Shown: positions 1 to 12,749 of the stretch, piece after piece
How positions within the stretch are numbered: position 1 is the stretch's first letter
Layout of the letters: each line of letters opens with the position of its first letter
Assembly (NCBI RefSeq): GCF_029867415.1
Contig: NC_081185.1
Coordinates: 135,553,753 to 135,617,752 of the forward strand
Length of the DNA stretch: 64,000 nucleotides
Reading direction: 5' to 3'
From: Vicia villosa
Lineage: Eukaryota > Streptophyta > Magnoliopsida > Fabales > Fabaceae
Made by a program: the position numbers and the translations under genes
Notes under the pieces: generated by a model
Seen by the model: only the letters and a program-made list of their open reading frames with translations
Databases searched by the model: none
What the model was told of the DNA's origin: nothing

Positions 1-187
1 AACACGAAACAGAATCGCAAACTTTTTTAGCAACCATAGAAATTATGAACTGTCCTAAACAAATTGCTGAGCAAACTCGAATCTTGGAGGAGATAGGATG
101 ATGATCAGTCGGTGAAACCTCATGATTTATATGGTAAACGGAGGAAGAGTCCGGGCAGGTGCCAAGTCTGGCCGGACCTTGGCTTCG

Positions 188-189
<2 letters not shown>

Positions 190-281
<92 letters not shown>
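190..281. repeat. (AT)n microsatellite
   Basis: About 46 uninterrupted AT dinucleotides. It is followed by two imperfect copies (281-329 and 361-409) of a short GT-rich sequence containing tgtgtgtg and caagaataca. Apparent reading frames through the tract encode only Tyr-Ile repeats and are not genes. Confidence 0.98.
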
Positions 282-284
<3 letters not shown>

Positions 285-409
285 TATTGTGTGTGTGAGT
301 TTCTACTTAACAAGAATACAAATAAAATAGTCTTAAATCTTAAAACTCGAATATATGTGTTTACCATTGTGTGTGTGGATTTCTACTCAACAAGAATACA
401 ATTAGAATA

Positions 410-2222
410 CTTCATTTGGGAGACTTCAACAATATGTAAACAAATTGAATAATTCATTGTCGATCCAAAAGAATATCATAAGTGGTTCAAAGAAATGGAT
501 TTGTAAGAATAATTTAAGAAATCCTAAAGTCAATGATGTTAATTGCTATGGTGGATTTGAAGAGCAAAAGTTATATTTATTTTAAAATTGATTCAGTTCT
601 TATATATTTGCCGTACATTGTTTTATATTTGTATGGACTTATAACAACGACTTTCAAACACTATGATTGAAATTCAATCAGATGATCATAGTTTTTCCTT
701 TTTTTTTTAAACAAGAATCACAAACTATCAATGAAGGCAGGCTTATCATACAAGCAATTGCAGACTTTATCGTAGTTTAGTAGCAACCCAACATTATTCT
801 TAACCACAATAATTTGACCAAATTTTGTAAACAAGGCTTAGTTACATGGCATATTAAATTTCATTAATCCAATTTTAGATTTGTTGCACTAATAACTTTT
901 TCTTATTATGCAAATCAAGCAATATTCATTCAAAGTAAGATGATATTGGCCTCTTGGAACGTTAAGAAAGAGGTTTACAACATCCACGAGAAATGGGAAA
1001 GTAAATAGATCAATCTCCTATGAATAATTTGTTGTGAAAAACTGACTCAATAATTCAAAGTACTTTGTAAAATTATTCGAGTTTAAATACATTAAGAAAA
1101 TTGATATACATCGATAAAAAAAATAATGACAATTATCATAAATGACTTCAAACAACCCAAGAATTTGTCAATGGTGGAGACAAATATACACTAAGGCAGA
1201 AGAAGATAAAGTGCAAGAATATAATAATTTAATTATTCCGTTCAATCAAATGATCTATTCTAAGAAAGATAACAGATATCTAATTCATTATACTTTTAAT
1301 AATTGTTACAAGAACTCATAAAATTTACAAGACAATATTCACCAAAGTTAATCTTTATTTAACCCAAAATGTTTCTCAATCTCTCTAACTCCTTATATAT
1401 AACTCACACAAGAGTAAAGTGTTTAAAAGTGTTTTCTAATCTCCTTAAATACCTCCAAGAATTTTTCAAATTCTAATAACTCCAAAGTATTTCTACCACT
1501 GCCTCTCTAAGTTTTCTAATATGATTCTTAACTTTTCTCTATGTCTTTAGTCATAAAATTTTGAAGGTTGTGAAGTAAAGAATGATACAAATACATATTT
1601 ATAGTTGATGGAACTAAACATATCCATAACATGCTCAAAAGACGATTCATTAATGCACAAATATATAATCCAAAACAACCAAGTCTGATACACGTGAATC
1701 CATTAAATCGAATCTGTTGTTTGAGGACCGTCATTGTCCAAACAAACTCTGCCAACTTCCATCGACCGATATGACCACCTCTGTCATCTGAGCCGACCTT
1801 CAGCATCGACTAAATCAACCTCTGCCACCGGCCGAACCAATATCTATCGTCACCCGACCTTCGGCTGCTTTTCTGGCGTTCTAATTTATGTCAATCTCAA
1901 AATTTGTTTTCTTTCTCTTCATCACTCAAAGTTGTAATCATACTTTTATAATTCTCTATATTTACTTTAAATTATGGTGATGTCAATTTACCTATCAATC
2001 ACTTTGTTGTTAAACGGTGGTGCATCTATGGATTGCACCTCGGTTGGTTATTGGCCGAGGTGAAAACTTTGTTATATCATATTCGCGTACACTGATGGAA
2101 CTCATATCTAGATATCTCCATTAGAGACCTCAATGATGTAGAAGTAAGTCATATTAATTCCATAGTTGAACCAGAGGTAGTTGATCTTGAAAATAGAGAG
2201 CATGCCCCCATATATAAATGTA
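410..2222. other. AT-rich intergenic DNA
   Basis: No gene recognised. The only structure I see is a short hairpin: cacctcgg (2036-2043) pairs with ccgaggtg (2055-2062). The segment around 1735-1880 is more CG-rich and low in complexity, but encodes nothing recognisable. Confidence 0.5.
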
Positions 2223-2568
2223 TAAGGGTGGAAAACGGGGATGTCCGCCCTGTTTAGGTTTGTTCTACAAAAACCTGCAAAGAAACGAGGTAGGTCGGGG
2301 TAGATATAGTTGAAGGTACTGGTCTAAAACATTGACCTGTGTGGCAAAAAAATGAGAATGGGGCGGGTAAGACCTGCATACACTGCACATTTTAAACCTA
2401 AAAATACAAAATTTTATGTAAATGCTTGCACCCGCAAAAGTCTGCCAAAAAAGGGGCGGAGCGGGGTAGGCACATTAATTGGGCGAATCAAAAACTTTGG
2501 TCCGTTATGTGAAAGAGTGCAGGTAAATCGGACATGCCCAATGGACCGGACCCGTTTTGCCATCCCTA
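2223..2568. mobile_element. hAT-like non-autonomous element (MITE)
   Basis: The left end (taagggtggaaaacgggg) and the complement of the right end (tagggatggcaaaacggg) form imperfect terminal inverted repeats of the common plant type TAGGGRTGGCAAAACGGG. The interior has the CG-rich sequence usual for this group (gggcgggtaagacc, ggggcggagcggggtagg). The flanking octamers taaatgta and aaaatgag share an AAATG core, which suggests a decayed 8-bp duplication as expected for hAT. No transposase is encoded in its 346 bp. Confidence 0.7.
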
Positions 2569-4342
2569 AAAATGAGGTGGGTTGGTGCTGAGTTTGCCTT
2601 TGGTTAAATTATGATGATTGACCTTATCCCATAGTGAACCTCGTGGATGATCTTAAGATGCAATGTGGTGTTAGGAGTCTGCAGTGTATGTTCAAGCGTG
2701 AGAAGTGAGGTGATGGTTTGAGGGACAATCAAGATTGAATATTTTTTTTTTGTCAATAAACAATGAAGAATATATAAGGAACAAGACGCCATCACTGATG
2801 TTTGGAGTATTATGAATCATGTTATTGAATATCCATGGATGGATGAAATTTTTCTGGGGACTCATTCCTTCTACATTGATAACAATATATTTGAATTTGA
2901 TTAAAGAGATGTGGGATTTGAGAACATTTCATTGCAACTTTCCTTGTTCTTAATCGGATCTACAATAATGTCGTATTCACTCCGTCGTTAATCGAATCTA
3001 CAATAATATCATATTTCCTTGAGATTTAAGATTGAAATACACTTACTTCGTTTCATTGAAGTAGCTTACATTCAATTCATTGAAGTAGAATGAGGTATAC
3101 TTCCAAAAGTCGAAGCCGAGATTAGCTAGCCACTACAATAATAATGAGAGTCAAATAGAAATCTCAAACACATTCCGTAAAAGACGAAGAAGATGCTATA
3201 ACACATTCACTCTCATGACTACTCGCCTCAATATTATTAGAACTAATACTATTCATGATATTTTCGGACACCAAATATTAAGTTAGGAGAGTTCAACCAT
3301 TTCCATTAGAACCGACTCAATTGATCAAATTTAATTGAGACAATTAATTTGTCATATATTGTTCATCAGACACGATATTCAAACAGGATTTGGAAGTATA
3401 CTAGTAGTTTCTTTTTACTGGCATAAGGAGTTTAGTTGTTGATGGTGGATTTGAGATTTTGAGCACATCACTAGGTTAAGGATGCCAATAATCTACAACC
3501 CGACATAAATTTCTGTGTAAGTGAGCAACCAATATACAAGCACCACACACTATGATTCCCCGGAAAAAAAAATCGAATGCGATTGATGCCATCATTTTGT
3601 AAATTTGTACCGTCCAAAACCCCAAATGAACGGAATCATTCCCATGTCTGTTTCTGTGAAAAAGTGGTCCTAACATATTTGTGAAAGAGGACGATGAAGA
3701 GTCAGAGTGGACGGAAAATTTAACGTTGTTATATCATTATCGTCATCACATTTTTGTTACTCATGAAATAAGTGAATGATACTACTTACAAAACACTGTT
3801 TCATCTTTTTCAGTGTGTTGCAAGGCACCAGCAGCATCTTTTTCAGTGTGTTTAAAGGCACCATCAAGATTGTTTGTTAGCGTCCATTTCTTATTCTTAA
3901 AGAGAAGAATAAGAATCAAACTTGAAACAACATATGAGTAATTTACAAATTATCTATCATCCCCGAATCCTTAACCCACGACGCACTGAATCAAACTATT
4001 TCTCCCAACACAAGGAACATATTACATAACTCAACTCAAGCAAACAACAAAAGCAACCCACATTACAATACTAAACAAATAGGGAATCAACTTCTCAACT
4101 CAACACACTTTCATTTAATAAACTTTATTTTATTATATTTCTTTATATTATATTATATATATTATATCAGTAATAAAAAAACCATCCCTTACAATAAAAA
4201 CCAGAAGGGGATATAGCTGTTAGCCTATTACAGTACTTACTTACACAAGCTCTGAATTCTCTATCCATATAGAGAATTAAAATTTCATATTAAAATACAA
4301 AAACCTGACCTTTTTTTTTGGTTAAAAAACAAAAACAAAATT
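2569..4342. other. Intergenic DNA, 3' side of the DUF506 gene
   Basis: No gene recognised. Two minor local duplications are visible: around 2950-3020 (atcgRatctacaataat twice) and around 3802-3868 (ctttttcagtgtgtt twice, each followed by a ggcacca segment). The part nearest 4343 should hold the 3' UTR and poly(A) signals of the minus-strand gene. No single signal stands out in the AT-rich sequence. Confidence 0.5.
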
Positions 4343-5711
4343 TCATGGGTTGTCACGAAAAACAGCTGCCAAACCAGTCACAACCTTAACCCCGGTCTGC
4401 GAGTTTTTGGGTTTCAATTCTGGTGGCTTCCATTCAACCACCACTTTTGACTCTGACTCATCACATCTCACTTCAGATTCACCACTACCCATCAAAACCC
4501 TCTGTTTTCTCTCAGTTTCTTCACGAGGCCAATTGCAAAACAGAGGTGGTGTGGTTCTTGTGTAAGGAGATAACCATTTCGATCGAACGTATTCGAGTTT
4601 TCTCCATGGTGGAACATGCAATCCCTTTTTCTTTAGACTCTGTTTCGCTGCCTCAGAAGCTATGGCTACAATACTCTGTAAACGATCACACTTTCCCACG
4701 AATACGTAAGGAAGCGTCTGGAGAATCGCTTTGTAAGACTTGGTTGCTCGAGCAATCTCAAATTCTGACCTGAAGTCAACGTCAATTATTACCCTCTCCT
4801 TTCCCATTACCACATCAATGTATTCATATTCCCCTAAAAAAATTCATCAAAACAAACAAATTAATTTCTATTATACACCAATAGCAGACAAAGGCAAACG
4901 TGCAAACGTGCAACAAGCTGCGCCGCTATCAGAGACAAACCGTTTTTGTTACTAATGATAGAGAAATTACCGGCAATACAGAGAGTGGATTTTTCCCAGC
5001 GAGATTTGCAAATTGAAGCATCGTATCCAAGAGTTAACAATCCATCAGTTATAGTCTTTCTGCAATTATCGTCTTTGCGTTTGCACACAGTTTTGTTCTT
5101 CTCAATTATCTTTGTTATCTCCGCTAACATATTCCTTTCAAAAACATTTGGACACGCCACCAAATCCTGTTCGAAATAGTAACAAACAACGGTTAAGAAA
5201 TTATAATCAACAACTAATTTCTCACTTATCGACTACTTAACTTAATTAATTAGTACTATCAAAGAACTAATTTCTCACTTATCAACTACTTAACTTAATT
5301 AATTTAGGAAATTAAACACACGATTCATACCTTGAGGGTTTCATACTTTTCACCGGAAGAAGAACCACCGAGCGCGTGAAGTTCAGTGTCGGAGGTATCG
5401 TCAAAGTTTCCGTTGAAGCAATTGCGAGCACAGGAAACGGAATGTTTCTCTTGATTCTCTTCAATGAAACTCTGCACCATCTTCGCCAAACACACCGAGC
5501 TTGGTTCGAACTCAACGATTCCATTTCCGTTTCCGTTACCGTCCTTGCGTGCATGCGGCTCATCGCCGCCGATCTTCTCCACCGGTGGATTCTTCAGAAC
5601 GCCTGAGAACTGACGCTCAAAGAGCCGCTTCAGCCGCGACTTCACAACCGGCTTAATCCTCTCGGCCGGCACCTGAGAATCGATCGGCTGAATCTTCATC
5701 GTGAAAGGCAT
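4343..5711 (-). CDS. DUF506 / PDDEXK-like family protein, 3 exons, 355 aa
   Basis: Exons in transcript order are 5331-5711, 4971-5166 and 4343-4833; all junctions are GT-AG and the total of 1068 nt gives 355 residues plus TGA. I chose the ATG at 5709-5711 because the family typically starts MPF-MKIQP; an in-frame ATG at 5786 would add an unconserved 25-residue extension. Exon 1 carries a basic N-terminus and the family motif NCFNGNFDDTSDTE. Exon 2 has the Cys/Lys-rich LGYDASICKSRWEKS segment. Exon 3 has IIDVDFRSEFEIARATKSY and the KKKGLHVPPWRKLEY motif. These match the plant DUF506 domain (PF04720), a predicted PDDEXK-nuclease-fold family whose molecular activity is not established; some Arabidopsis members (RXR genes) affect root-hair growth. 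The gene looks intact. Family assignment is confident, function is not. Confidence 0.93.
5212..5306. repeat. 53-bp tandem duplication in DUF506 intron 1
   Basis: The segment beginning aactaatttctcacttatc (5212) recurs at 5265 with one base changed in that stretch. Both copies lie inside the 164-bp first intron (5167-5330), so the duplication roughly doubles the intron length without touching the splice sites. Confidence 0.85.
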
Positions 5712-6207
5712 AATGAATCTCCAGAAAAAAATCACAGACTCTCCCGATCTTGAATTATGAATCAAAACACAGAACCGCTTCTTCAAATTTTGCAGAACTG
5801 AATTTCAAAAATTCTAATAAAAACGATTCTGAAAACCGTAAGAACTTTAAACAATAAACGATCGTCTTAATATTTTCTTGATTAATTTGATTTTATACAG
5901 AGAAAATTGAGTAAGCATAGAATAACTTGAAAACTCTGCTAAGTAAAGTTGCTTTTGCTTAGGGTTTATACTAAACACAATTAACCTCTCAAACAATACA
6001 CGCAACTACAAATTCATGAAATCAGGAACAATTAACATGGCCAGGTTTTCATCCATAGTCTCCGACGAGTTTTCCACCGGCGATTCGCAGATGAAGAATT
6101 GTAAGCGCGTGAAGCTGTGAGTAAAGAGAGGATAAGAAAAGATCACATAGCATTGACACTACTTAAAGGCAGCGAGTAAAGAAAAACTGAAAAAAATAAA
6201 ATAACGA
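5712..6207 (-). other. Leader and proximal promoter of the DUF506 gene
   Basis: This is non-coding DNA upstream of the chosen start. A short upstream reading frame (minus strand 6006-6056, 16 codons, beginning MDENLAM) may lie in the 5' UTR, but I cannot place the transcription start. The stretch 5880-6000 is AT-rich and could hold a leader intron; no convincing splice pair was found. Confidence 0.35.
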
Positions 6208-6213
6208 CACGTG
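6208..6213. promoter_or_regulatory. G-box (CACGTG) upstream of the DUF506 gene
   Basis: The palindrome sits in the context gacacgtgtaa, an ABRE-like G-box, about 500 bp upstream of the chosen ATG. It is a plausible bZIP/bHLH site; binding is inferred from sequence only. Confidence 0.4.
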
Positions 6214-7885
6214 TAATCTTATGTGGCGGATTGGAATGGACGCTCCTTGAGACTGAATACCGAAAATACCCTTGTGGGGAAGGTAGTTGGTCCCGCTATT
6301 GTGATAGACGGATAGAGATGGAAATAAGTTAGGATATGGAAGAAAATGGTTATAGCTTTTGGCTTTTTGAGGTTAGACAAGTGTTGCAGCGCGTGAGTTT
6401 GACGTGACAATTATAATAATGCACTTCCTTTGTTAATTGTTATCGTGTTTGAGGGAAAGTTCATAGCTGATGGATTCATTGGGTTTAGGACCGTTTGGGG
6501 AGAGAAAGTTTAAAGGGCAGTTTTGTCACACGGGGCATCATTGTATGTGTGGATTCGTGTAATTGAAAAACGGTGGTTGGAGTATGTGGATTGACTATAT
6601 TACCCCTATTGATAAATTGTTGGTTCAAATGTCAATTTCGTGTTTATGAAGCTTAAGAGCAGTTAGTTTCACGGAAAATGCCTCAGCGATCTAAAGTTAT
6701 GATTGTCGTTTGCTATTGGATGAGCGTTTAGACGCAGCGATTGAAAGTTGCTCTGTACTTGTATGTACAGTAACTTGTGTAAATTAAATTAATAAAAAAA
6801 ATTCTTATTACTTATATATATATAAAATTAGGGCATTGAATTGATTCTTAGAGGTTTCTTTTTTGTTGAATTTATATTCTAACATGTTGTCTTATATGAA
6901 ACTTTTAAGAAATTGTTGTAGCTTCTTTGTGAAAAATAAGATAAAGTGAATTTTTATTATTATTTGTGGAGTAATTTTATTTGACATAAATAAGAATAAT
7001 TCTATTATTAGCTGGAAATTATTGATTTTGTCAATATTTTATTTGACCATTATTATTACAGAAATTTTCTTTTAACTATAACTTTTTCTTAATCTACCAT
7101 ACTTGAATTTAATTTATTTTTGAAAAATGTAAGATCAATTTTCTGACCAAATTAATGTTGATTTAGGTATCTAATTAAAAGTATTTATGATTCAAGGAAA
7201 CTTTAAAGCATAAGTCAATGCTCTAAGCATGACTAGCTGTTTCCCTAAATAGCGATCTAAAAATAAAGTTGAATAAGTTGAAGATTTAAAATATGAGTTT
7301 GACGTAGAAGCTTATCTCATTTATTAAAATCAGACCAATGAAAACAAATTAAATTTGACCGGTTAAAAATACAATTTTTGAATCTGAGAAAGAAAATGCA
7401 GAGTTGCTGACTCAAGTTATTAATCTAGACAAAGAATTTATTGTTGAAATATTTTATTTAATATTTAAATTAATAACTATATTTTAATATTATTAGGTAA
7501 ATATTTATTTTTATTTAATTATATTAATTATTTATTGACTACGAGTCTTAATTTATTATTGATTAAATTAAATGATAATATTAGTTAAAATTTTAATTAT
7601 ATATTTAATTAATTAATATAACTTCAATTTACATGAATGTTTAATGATTCATTTCAAAATAATACCAATTTTAATTGATCTTCTCACTACTATATGAACA
7701 AACTATACTATTCAATATATCGAACACAATGTAGATTATTTTTCTCAATGTTAAGATATAAGGAGTTTAATTTTTTTTTAAAAAGAAAAAAAATCATAAG
7801 CCAACAATGTTGAAAAGATTCACTCTTAAATGAGATCCATCAATTATTTAAAAAGAGAAAAAGAAAAAGAAAGTGTTATTAATAG
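6214..7885. other. AT-rich intergenic DNA
   Basis: No gene recognised on either strand. The base composition becomes very AT-rich after about 6780, with long runs of A and T and no clear repeat boundaries. Confidence 0.5.
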
Positions 7886-8040
7886 TACTCCCTCTAGTCT
7901 CATTTATAAGAAAAAAATTAATTTTTTTAAATACATTAAATAAATTATGTATTTGGACAATATATTGTCCAAATACATTAGTTATTTAATATATTTAAAA
8001 AAAATTAATTTTTTCTTATAAAATAGGATCAGAGATGGTA
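7886..8040. mobile_element. Stowaway-like MITE
   Basis: A near-perfect foldback: the left arm starts tactccctctagtctcattt, and the right arm, read as complement, starts taccatctctgatcctattt and then follows the left arm through ataagaaaa and attaattttt. The centre is the palindrome ttggacaatatattgtccaa. The TACTCCCTC end type and TA target preference fit plant Stowaway (Tc1/mariner-derived) MITEs. It has no coding capacity. Confidence 0.75.
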
Positions 8041-8126
8041 TTTTGGAGAATCAATGTTTTAAATGGTGAGACCATGGTTTTGTGTGTAAAGGGACGTAAA
8101 TCCCTAGATATGAAAAGCAAAAAGAG

Positions 8127-8287
8127 TACTCCTTTAGACCATAATTATAAGCAAATATTTTTACCATAATTATAAACAATTTTTTTTAGGTTCATTGAAT
8201 AATGAATGTATTTGATTTGTCTAAATACATTCATTATTCAATCAACCTTAAATTTTTTTTTAGGTATAATTATGACCGGAGGAAGTA
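8127..8287. mobile_element. Second Stowaway-like MITE
   Basis: The left end tactcctttagaccataatt mirrors the right end taattatgaccggaggaagta. The centre is an inverted repeat around tgaatgtatttgatttgtc. It lies only 86 bp from the preceding MITE and has a different arm sequence, so it is an independent insertion. Confidence 0.72.
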
Positions 8288-8757
8288 GTAACAATACTTT
8301 TAGAAAGAATAAAAAGAAATAAAATGAATAAAATTGAAGGGTAATATAACATGTAGCCTAAGAAACTTAAAAATAAAAAGTTTATGTTGGAAAAGCAATT
8401 AAAAAATAAATTAATAACCTATAATTAAAACAATGCACAATGCACAATTTTCATTTTTTTTTTATATTTAACTCTCAACATGTGCCTTCATATTAGCATT
8501 ATCTAAAATTGAATGACTGATGATTGTGCATTAAATTTTGCTAAGTTAAAATAGTGGGGTTTATTGAACTACTAGTGATAGGGAGACTTACAAAAATAAA
8601 ATATCTAATCTTCCTAACTATTTAAATTTGTTATGGTCTAAGGTGTAACATAAATTATACCTTTAAAAGTATCATGTTTGGTTTGGAGATTTTTCTAAAA
8701 TAGTTTAGCCACACAAGATAATTTTATTAGGAGGGGTGTAATCGGGCAAGGTTCATT
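8288..8757. other. AT-rich intergenic DNA
   Basis: No gene or repeat structure recognised. Confidence 0.5.
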
Positions 8758-8950
8758 TTTTATGTGTTGGAGAGTGTGGGATTATAGAATCAGTTTCACA
8801 TATGTTTTTCGAGTGTCCTTTATTTGTAGGTGTGTGGTCTTCAGTCTGTAAGTGGCTTAAGTTATCCTCTATGTACCATGACGATGGGCTTTCACACTTC
8901 AATCAGTTTGAAGGTCTACTTGAAGAAGATAAAGTTGTTTCCTTGCGAGC
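8758..8950 (+). mobile_element. LINE fragment (reverse-transcriptase zinc-binding region)
   Basis: Frame +1 from 8763 reads through a segment with C-x3-C, then ESVSHMFFECPLFVGVWSSV and KWLKLSS. This is the pattern of the zf-RVT domain that follows reverse transcriptase in plant non-LTR retrotransposons. Nothing upstream continues the frame, so it is a short orphan piece. It abuts an unrelated LTR-like fragment on the right. Confidence 0.6.
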
Positions 8951-9079
8951 TGACGCGATTTGGTTCGCTCTGACTCGGGTATAAAGTCTTTCCTCACAAA
9001 GTGCCAATAACCAGAATATTCCAAGCCCGACGGATGAGAAACCAATACAACAAAATAAAAAGATAAAAAGCAAGTAAAT

Positions 9080-9400
9080 AAAAGCAATCACAAATCACTA
9101 GAATAACTAAACTAGGGTGAACTCGCTTTAGGGAAGGATCCCTAGCAGAGTCTCCAGCTGTCGCGGTGCGAAAAATTCTCGAGCATAACGAACGTTTGAA
9201 ATACAAAAAAGTCGCCACTGAACTTTATTTATTCCAAAAGGAAAGAGAAAATATCTATAAAACCCAAAAAGAACGACGATATGGTCATCGCAACCAAATT
9301 AGGATTCGAGAGTCGGTTATGCGAGATGAAGGTATTAACATCTCTCACATCTGTTGTACTCAACGAGACCTGTTTAGTTAGTTTTGTGAAAGAATGTTAG
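9080..9400. mobile_element. Ogre/Tat-like LTR-retrotransposon non-coding fragment
   Basis: The segment contains gatccctagcagagtc, ctgtcgcggtgcgaaaaatt and gtcgccactgaactttattt. The last is recognisably related to gtcgccaccgacttttactt in the longer LTR-like block at 29413-32107. I judge both to come from the LTR/leader region of legume Ty3-gypsy elements of the Tat/Ogre type, from memory of that sequence style. There is no coding sequence and the limits are approximate. Confidence 0.35.
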
Positions 9401-10394
9401 CAAAAGGCTTTAGCTGAGATTGGCAGCACCATCCATAGTTTCATTGTTGAGGTACAATTTGTTTTTTTGTCATTCACTCATTTTGTATAAAATACACACA
9501 AAAGTTCTAATATAGTGTTTTCTTTTTGTGTGTTTCAATTGAATTCAAATGTGTCAGTATTGTACGAGCTCCTAAGAATAGGCCAAGAAAATGAAGAACT
9601 AATAGGAGTCATGGAAAGAGCAACTATTTGGTGTTTAAGTCTAACAATTTGTGTGTAAGTGCTCAAGTTTGCTTCTATTTAATTTTCTTTGCTTACATGA
9701 CTAAGCGATGTTCAATTCGTCACTAATTTAGATTCAAGCACAAATATCCTTAAACCAGACTTCAACTTCGATGGATCTAACATATGTAGTGCATCAAATT
9801 TTCCTCTTTGAAATGGAAACTTGATTACAAGTTACAGATTGTTAAAATTGTTCTTTTGTTTAGTTCATTTCGCAAGACACACACACATATATTACCACCA
9901 TTGAGAGTATATCTTCTAAGACTTCAATGAAAAACCTGTTACAGGTAATGTAACCTATCTGTGTGTGTCTGCAGACATATGCACATAAGATGCTTATTGG
10001 AAAAAGATCATTCACGAGGACAATCAGACAAAAGAACCAACTTTCGAATTTTACTTCTCAATTTAAGAGTGAGTATGATTCAATTTGTCTTATGATTTTG
10101 GTGCAAATTTATCTTATGTTTTGTTTTTCTTCATCTTTATTGTGTCGAAATCATTTTGTAGTTTTTTTGCAAAATATTTTTTGTGTCGAAGTTTCATCTG
10201 GAAGGGATGCAAGGTACTATCTTTATGTAATAAGATATGAATATGTTTATATTTCATTTATCATGAAAAAGACACCCTCAAACAAACATTTTCTTTAATT
10301 AATATCAGTAGTATTCTTGCCCCGCATCACGACTTATATCGTTAATATTTTTGATCTAAACATGTTATGCGTACCTATTAGGTTGATTGTAAAA
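9401..10394 (+). other. Upstream flank of the jacalin-lectin remnant, no clear exons
   Basis: A 111-codon open frame at 9963-10298 starts near a possible acceptor (tgtgtgtctgcag), but its product resembles nothing I know. A short open stretch near 9565-9640 (around RIGQENEELIGVMERA) could be an old exon. Given the downstream jacalin remains, this region may hold decayed 5' exons of that gene, but I cannot support any of them. Confidence 0.3.
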
Positions 10395-10396
10395 TA

Positions 10397-10952
10397 TAGG
10401 CCGTCCATGGCAAGTGTGGTTGGTACCTAGATGCCAAAGGAGTCTATATGAAGTCCTTGAAGCAACTAAATCCATCCAAATTTTGGCTCATTAGGGTGAC
10501 ATGACTAACACCAATGAGAGTTTTGGTTATTCTTTGATACAAGGAGCTGTGAACCAGAACTATGATATTATTGTTGTTGTAAGACAAAAATATGTGAAAA
10601 ATGATTTCAATAAGCCTATACCTAACAAGATATCAGGGAAGATTTCTCCCATCAAAGAAACCAACAACATTGAACCCCAAAGAAAATGTAAGATAGCCTA
10701 CCATCTTTATGGAGGTTTTCTATCTTTGAACTCCTTGATTTTTATTTAAAATTTCAAAAATTGGCTTTAACATAACATGAATATAAAATTTATTTATGTT
10801 GCAGATAACACATTAAGAAAATTCAGCAGTAAAGGTTAATGGTGTGTCTATATATGGTCCTTGGGGTGGCACTGATGGATCTGTATTTGACGATGGAACC
10901 TATAAAGGAATCCAAAAAGTTCATTTGTCGCACAATGTTGGAATTGTATGGA
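10397..10952 (+). pseudogene. Jacalin-related lectin, left part (interrupted by LTR element)
   Basis: Jacalin domains are beta-prism folds that bind mannose or galactose, and plant proteins often carry several. From about 10406 the frame reads WHGKCGWYLDAKGVYM, matching the final beta-strand of a jacalin domain (consensus G-GWYLDAIGVY). A linker follows at 10501-10690 (SFGYSLIQGAVNQNYDIIVV). A probable intron then leads to a second domain at 10835-10950: VNGVSIYGPWGG, then VFDDGTYKGIQKVHL and NVGIVW, the N-terminal half of a jacalin domain. The reading frame then runs straight into the LTR element at 10953. Its continuation lies at 17203-17369. The N-terminus of the first domain was not found. 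The locus is broken; recognition of the family is secure. Confidence 0.75.
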
Positions 10953-11641
10953 TGTCATCTCATATTTTTCAAAACATTTGCTAAGTTTGGATAACAGGAT
11001 TAAATTCTTAGAGGCAAATTAGTCTTCAAGTCGAAATGGTGTCTTGACCATTTTTTATGCGTTCCGTCGAAGGATGAAAGGGCTTTCGTTGAATTTATGG
11101 GTTTTACAGGCCAAAGATATAAATTCTGGGACTTAGACAAAGTTGAAGCTTTCAAGTGGTAGACAAGTGCGTATGGTCGAACGAGGCTGAATAGGATAAG
11201 ATTAGACAATTATACGAAGATATATGTAAAGTTTGTGAGATTCATTTTCGCATAGCTTTGGAAACGTGGGGTAGTTTACTAGGCCGACCGTTGTAGACAA
11301 TTATATTATGATTAGTATATAATCAGTGTTTGTTTACATTTTCTAGTATATGCAATTTGACACAAACTTGAGAAACTCAAAGTATCATTGGTTAAAAGAA
11401 ATGAGTGATCTACAATGTATGTGGCTGCGTTCCGTGTTATCAATTAAAGTTATTTATTTTCAATCATTCACTACATTCAATGTTCTTTAGTGCATTCCAA
11501 GTTTTCATTTTGTATAGTTTTTAACTTTAGTATCAAAATTATTCAAACTTAATCTTTTGCACAACATGTCCGGGATTTTTTCGAGTTTGATCCCTTAAGT
11601 GAATGAAACTTGTCTTTGTTTACCAAATTTACCAGTAAACA
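10953..11641 (+). repeat. 5' LTR of the gag-protease element
   Basis: 689 bp, tg...ca termini. It is followed by aatttgcagacctggtggga, the probable primer-binding region; I could not assign the tRNA. Confidence 0.85.
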
Positions 11642-12749
11642 AATTTGCAGACCTGGTGGGACCCGTTGTGTCAAAGTTTGAGTTTTTTTTAAAAACTTGC
11701 ATAGTTCTCCATGCATGAAACTTCTGAATCCGAGTGTGCTTGAGATTAAGGAATGGTATGATTTCCAAAGATTATCGTAGTAGAACTAAAAGAAAATATA
11801 CTAGAATAATGAATCCAAGAAAAAACAACAATGGAAAACAACCTTATAATACTACAGAGGAAGGCACAGACATTGCGAATTCGACTGAAGGAACTGCCTA
11901 CATAGCAAGCATGACGGACATACCGGCGAATGCACAAAGTGGGGCGATATTTTCCCATCAACAACACACAATCACCTGTGACTCCTAGACCAAAAGTGGC
12001 TAGTGATTTAAGACCCTTCATGACTAGTTTCACAATGCCCATGAATGGTCGATAACAACCCTATGGTATGCCGACATTAATAATGGAAGGCTTGCATACA
12101 AATGCATCAATGTTTGGTGACAATGCAACGACCATATATTCGCCACTTCAGGGATCAAGATCAGCTGTAAATAACCTTGGTCGAAACTTCTAGCCATTGG
12201 TAATGGGATTGTCTTCCCAAGCAATGCCAACTTTCACCATAAGTTCTGTAAATGTACTAAGACAACAAATGGATAAAAGTAACCATGAGACAATTACTTG
12301 CTCACTTGATAATTGGGCACGATATTTAACTATTTGATTTAAAACACGAATCATAGTTATCAATAGTTAGTAACTCAAATGACTCGAATTGCTGATTTCT
12401 TTGGCGCCCCTCAGGCGCAAGTTCAACCAACCATACAACCCCAAGTGACCAGACCTTTTTAAAACGAAGGAATAACTATTGAGGAAAATACAGTTAACTA
12501 GGGCCAACAATTTGTGCCCCATGTAGTCGAACAACCAAGGCCTAGGGAAGTCGAACACACGCTAGTCTGTTATAGTTACTTGAAACCAAGATGAAGACCA
12601 AGTGGTCCATCAAGTTCGACAAGATGATATGGTTGGTGAAAATAATCTCGCAGCCATGGCCAAAAGGATAATGGTACGTAATGGTTTGAATGCCGACCTA
12701 CAAAGACCAAACTATGTATCTCAACTGTCAGAATACATATTATAGACGG

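Noticed and set aside
112..452. Two overlapping open frames through the (AT)n tract
   Set aside because: They encode Tyr-Ile runs produced by the microsatellite; no promoter, homology or conserved ends.
4350..4773. Plus-strand frames overlapping DUF506 exon 3
   Set aside because: They are the antisense of a conserved exon; only the minus strand shows family motifs and splice sites.
9963..10298. 111-codon frame as a gene or lectin exon
   Set aside because: No recognisable domain and no convincing splice pair to the jacalin pieces; noted only as flank.
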